Made by a program: the position numbers and the translations under genes. A DNA stretch of 5,981 nt from Alkanindiges sp. (lineage in GTDB: Bacteria; Pseudomonadota; Gammaproteobacteria; Pseudomonadales; Moraxellaceae). A model generated the notes under the pieces. It saw only the letters and a program-made list of their open reading frames with translations, did not search any database and was not told where the DNA came from. The stretch is taken from positions 1-5,981 of the forward strand of contig JASLIR010000443.1 in NCBI GenBank assembly GCA_030152125.1, given 5' to 3'. Positions 5,554 through 5,981 of this stretch are shown here, one piece after another (position 1 is the stretch's first letter; each line of letters opens with the position of its first letter).

Positions 5554-5981
5554 CTATTGCTGCTTGAGCAACAACCACAAGCTTCTTTTCTTTAAGGGTT
5601 GTTCAATCAGTTCCTGTAGCGTTGGCAGCCGTTCAACACGGTCCGGCGCTACCTCATCCTGTAGCTGGCCCATTAACCCCACCCGTTTATCCATCCCCAT
5701 ACGGAACAGAAAACCATTTAAGGCTGCTTTGGCACCCAGCGGGTGCTGCCAGCGGATGCCATCCGCCAGTGGCCAGTTAAAGCGAAGCACTTCCGGGTTA
5801 TTAAAAGCACTGCAAATATTGCCCCATAACTGCCTGGCAGCAGCATCCTGTAAGGACTCATCATCCATCAGCAATACCCAGTGATTAATCTCAACCGCCT
5901 GCAAACTAAAACGCAAGGCTGTGGTCGCAATCAGCGGCTGGTCGACAAATTGCGCTGTATCGATAGGTGGTGCTATAGGTT
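5554..5981 (-). CDS. Probable DNA polymerase III psi subunit, HolD-like (5' end outside the window)
   Basis: The reading frame is open to the right edge, giving the last 141 residues. I recognise a HolD-like pattern rather than strong identity. A strand of the ALRFSLQAVEINHWVLLMDD type is followed by LQDAAARQLWGNICSAF, then FNWPLADG, a short RVGLMGQ strand, and the ending LPTLQELIEQPLKKRSLWLLL. The order, spacing and ending resemble E. coli psi, whose end reads SPALTDLRANPTARAALWQQI from memory; FNWPL-type motifs occur in Pseudomonas relatives. Psi binds chi and helps link the clamp loader to single-stranded-DNA-binding protein. A TTG at 5916 is an internal codon, not the start. In many gammaproteobacteria holD precedes rimI; here ghrB follows instead. 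Confidence is good for a real coding region, moderate for the name. Confidence 0.6.
   Translation of the reverse strand, partial: PIAPPIDTAQFVDQPLIATTALRFSLQAVEINHWVLLMDDESLQDAAARQLWGNICSAFNNPEVLRFNWPLADGIRWQHPLGAKAALNGFLFRMGMDKRVGLMGQLQDEVAPDRVERLPTLQELIEQPLKKRSLWLLLKQQ

Noticed and set aside
5534..5884. Plus-strand 116-codon frame, Ser/Cys-rich
   Set aside because: Antisense to the psi-like gene; composition is typical of an antisense shadow.

Overview
The window reads as ordinary chromosome of a gammaproteobacterium, most likely in or near the Moraxellaceae/Pseudomonadales. This rests on the style of the proteins (RnhB and GhrB closely follow the E. coli versions; a HolD-like psi gene is present), a base composition near half GC by eye, and compact gene spacing. 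The family-level placement is inference. There is no rRNA, tRNA, CRISPR array, phage gene or transposase gene.

Left part (1-1246): two genes on the minus strand. The first 87 codons of uvrB (excision-repair helicase) run off the left edge, and rnhB (RNase HII) lies upstream of it with a small terminator-like hairpin between them. A 217-238 bp divergent intergenic region, depending on the rnhB start, separates rnhB from the next gene.

Middle (1247-2767): a tight plus-strand pair, a flavoprotein closely resembling animal NQO1-type quinone reductase and an Amidohydro_2 family hydrolase, only 3 bp apart. It is followed by 423 bp without a conventional gene. Most of that stretch is a 268-bp MITE-like element (2884-3151) with 23-bp terminal inverted repeats, symmetric subterminal repeats, two large internal hairpins and a 35-codon ORF with a Shine-Dalgarno-like leader.

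Right part (3191-5981): a plus-strand pair whose coding regions overlap by 4 bp, a pirin and an OsmC-family protein. It converges on a minus-strand pair, ghrB (hydroxypyruvate/glyoxylate/2-ketoaldonate reductase) and, upstream of it, the C-terminal 141 residues of a probable DNA polymerase III psi (HolD-like) protein cut by the right edge.

Functional reading: uvrB, rnhB and the psi-like gene are DNA maintenance genes. The four plus-strand genes and ghrB are small redox or detoxification enzymes (quinone reduction, hydrolysis of a lactone or amide, pirin/quercetinase chemistry, peroxide reduction, carbonyl reduction). A shared role in handling electrophiles or aromatic breakdown products is possible but is inference. 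The most unusual item is the hairpin-rich mobile element placed 39 bp before the pirin start codon. I found no clear new multi-gene system.
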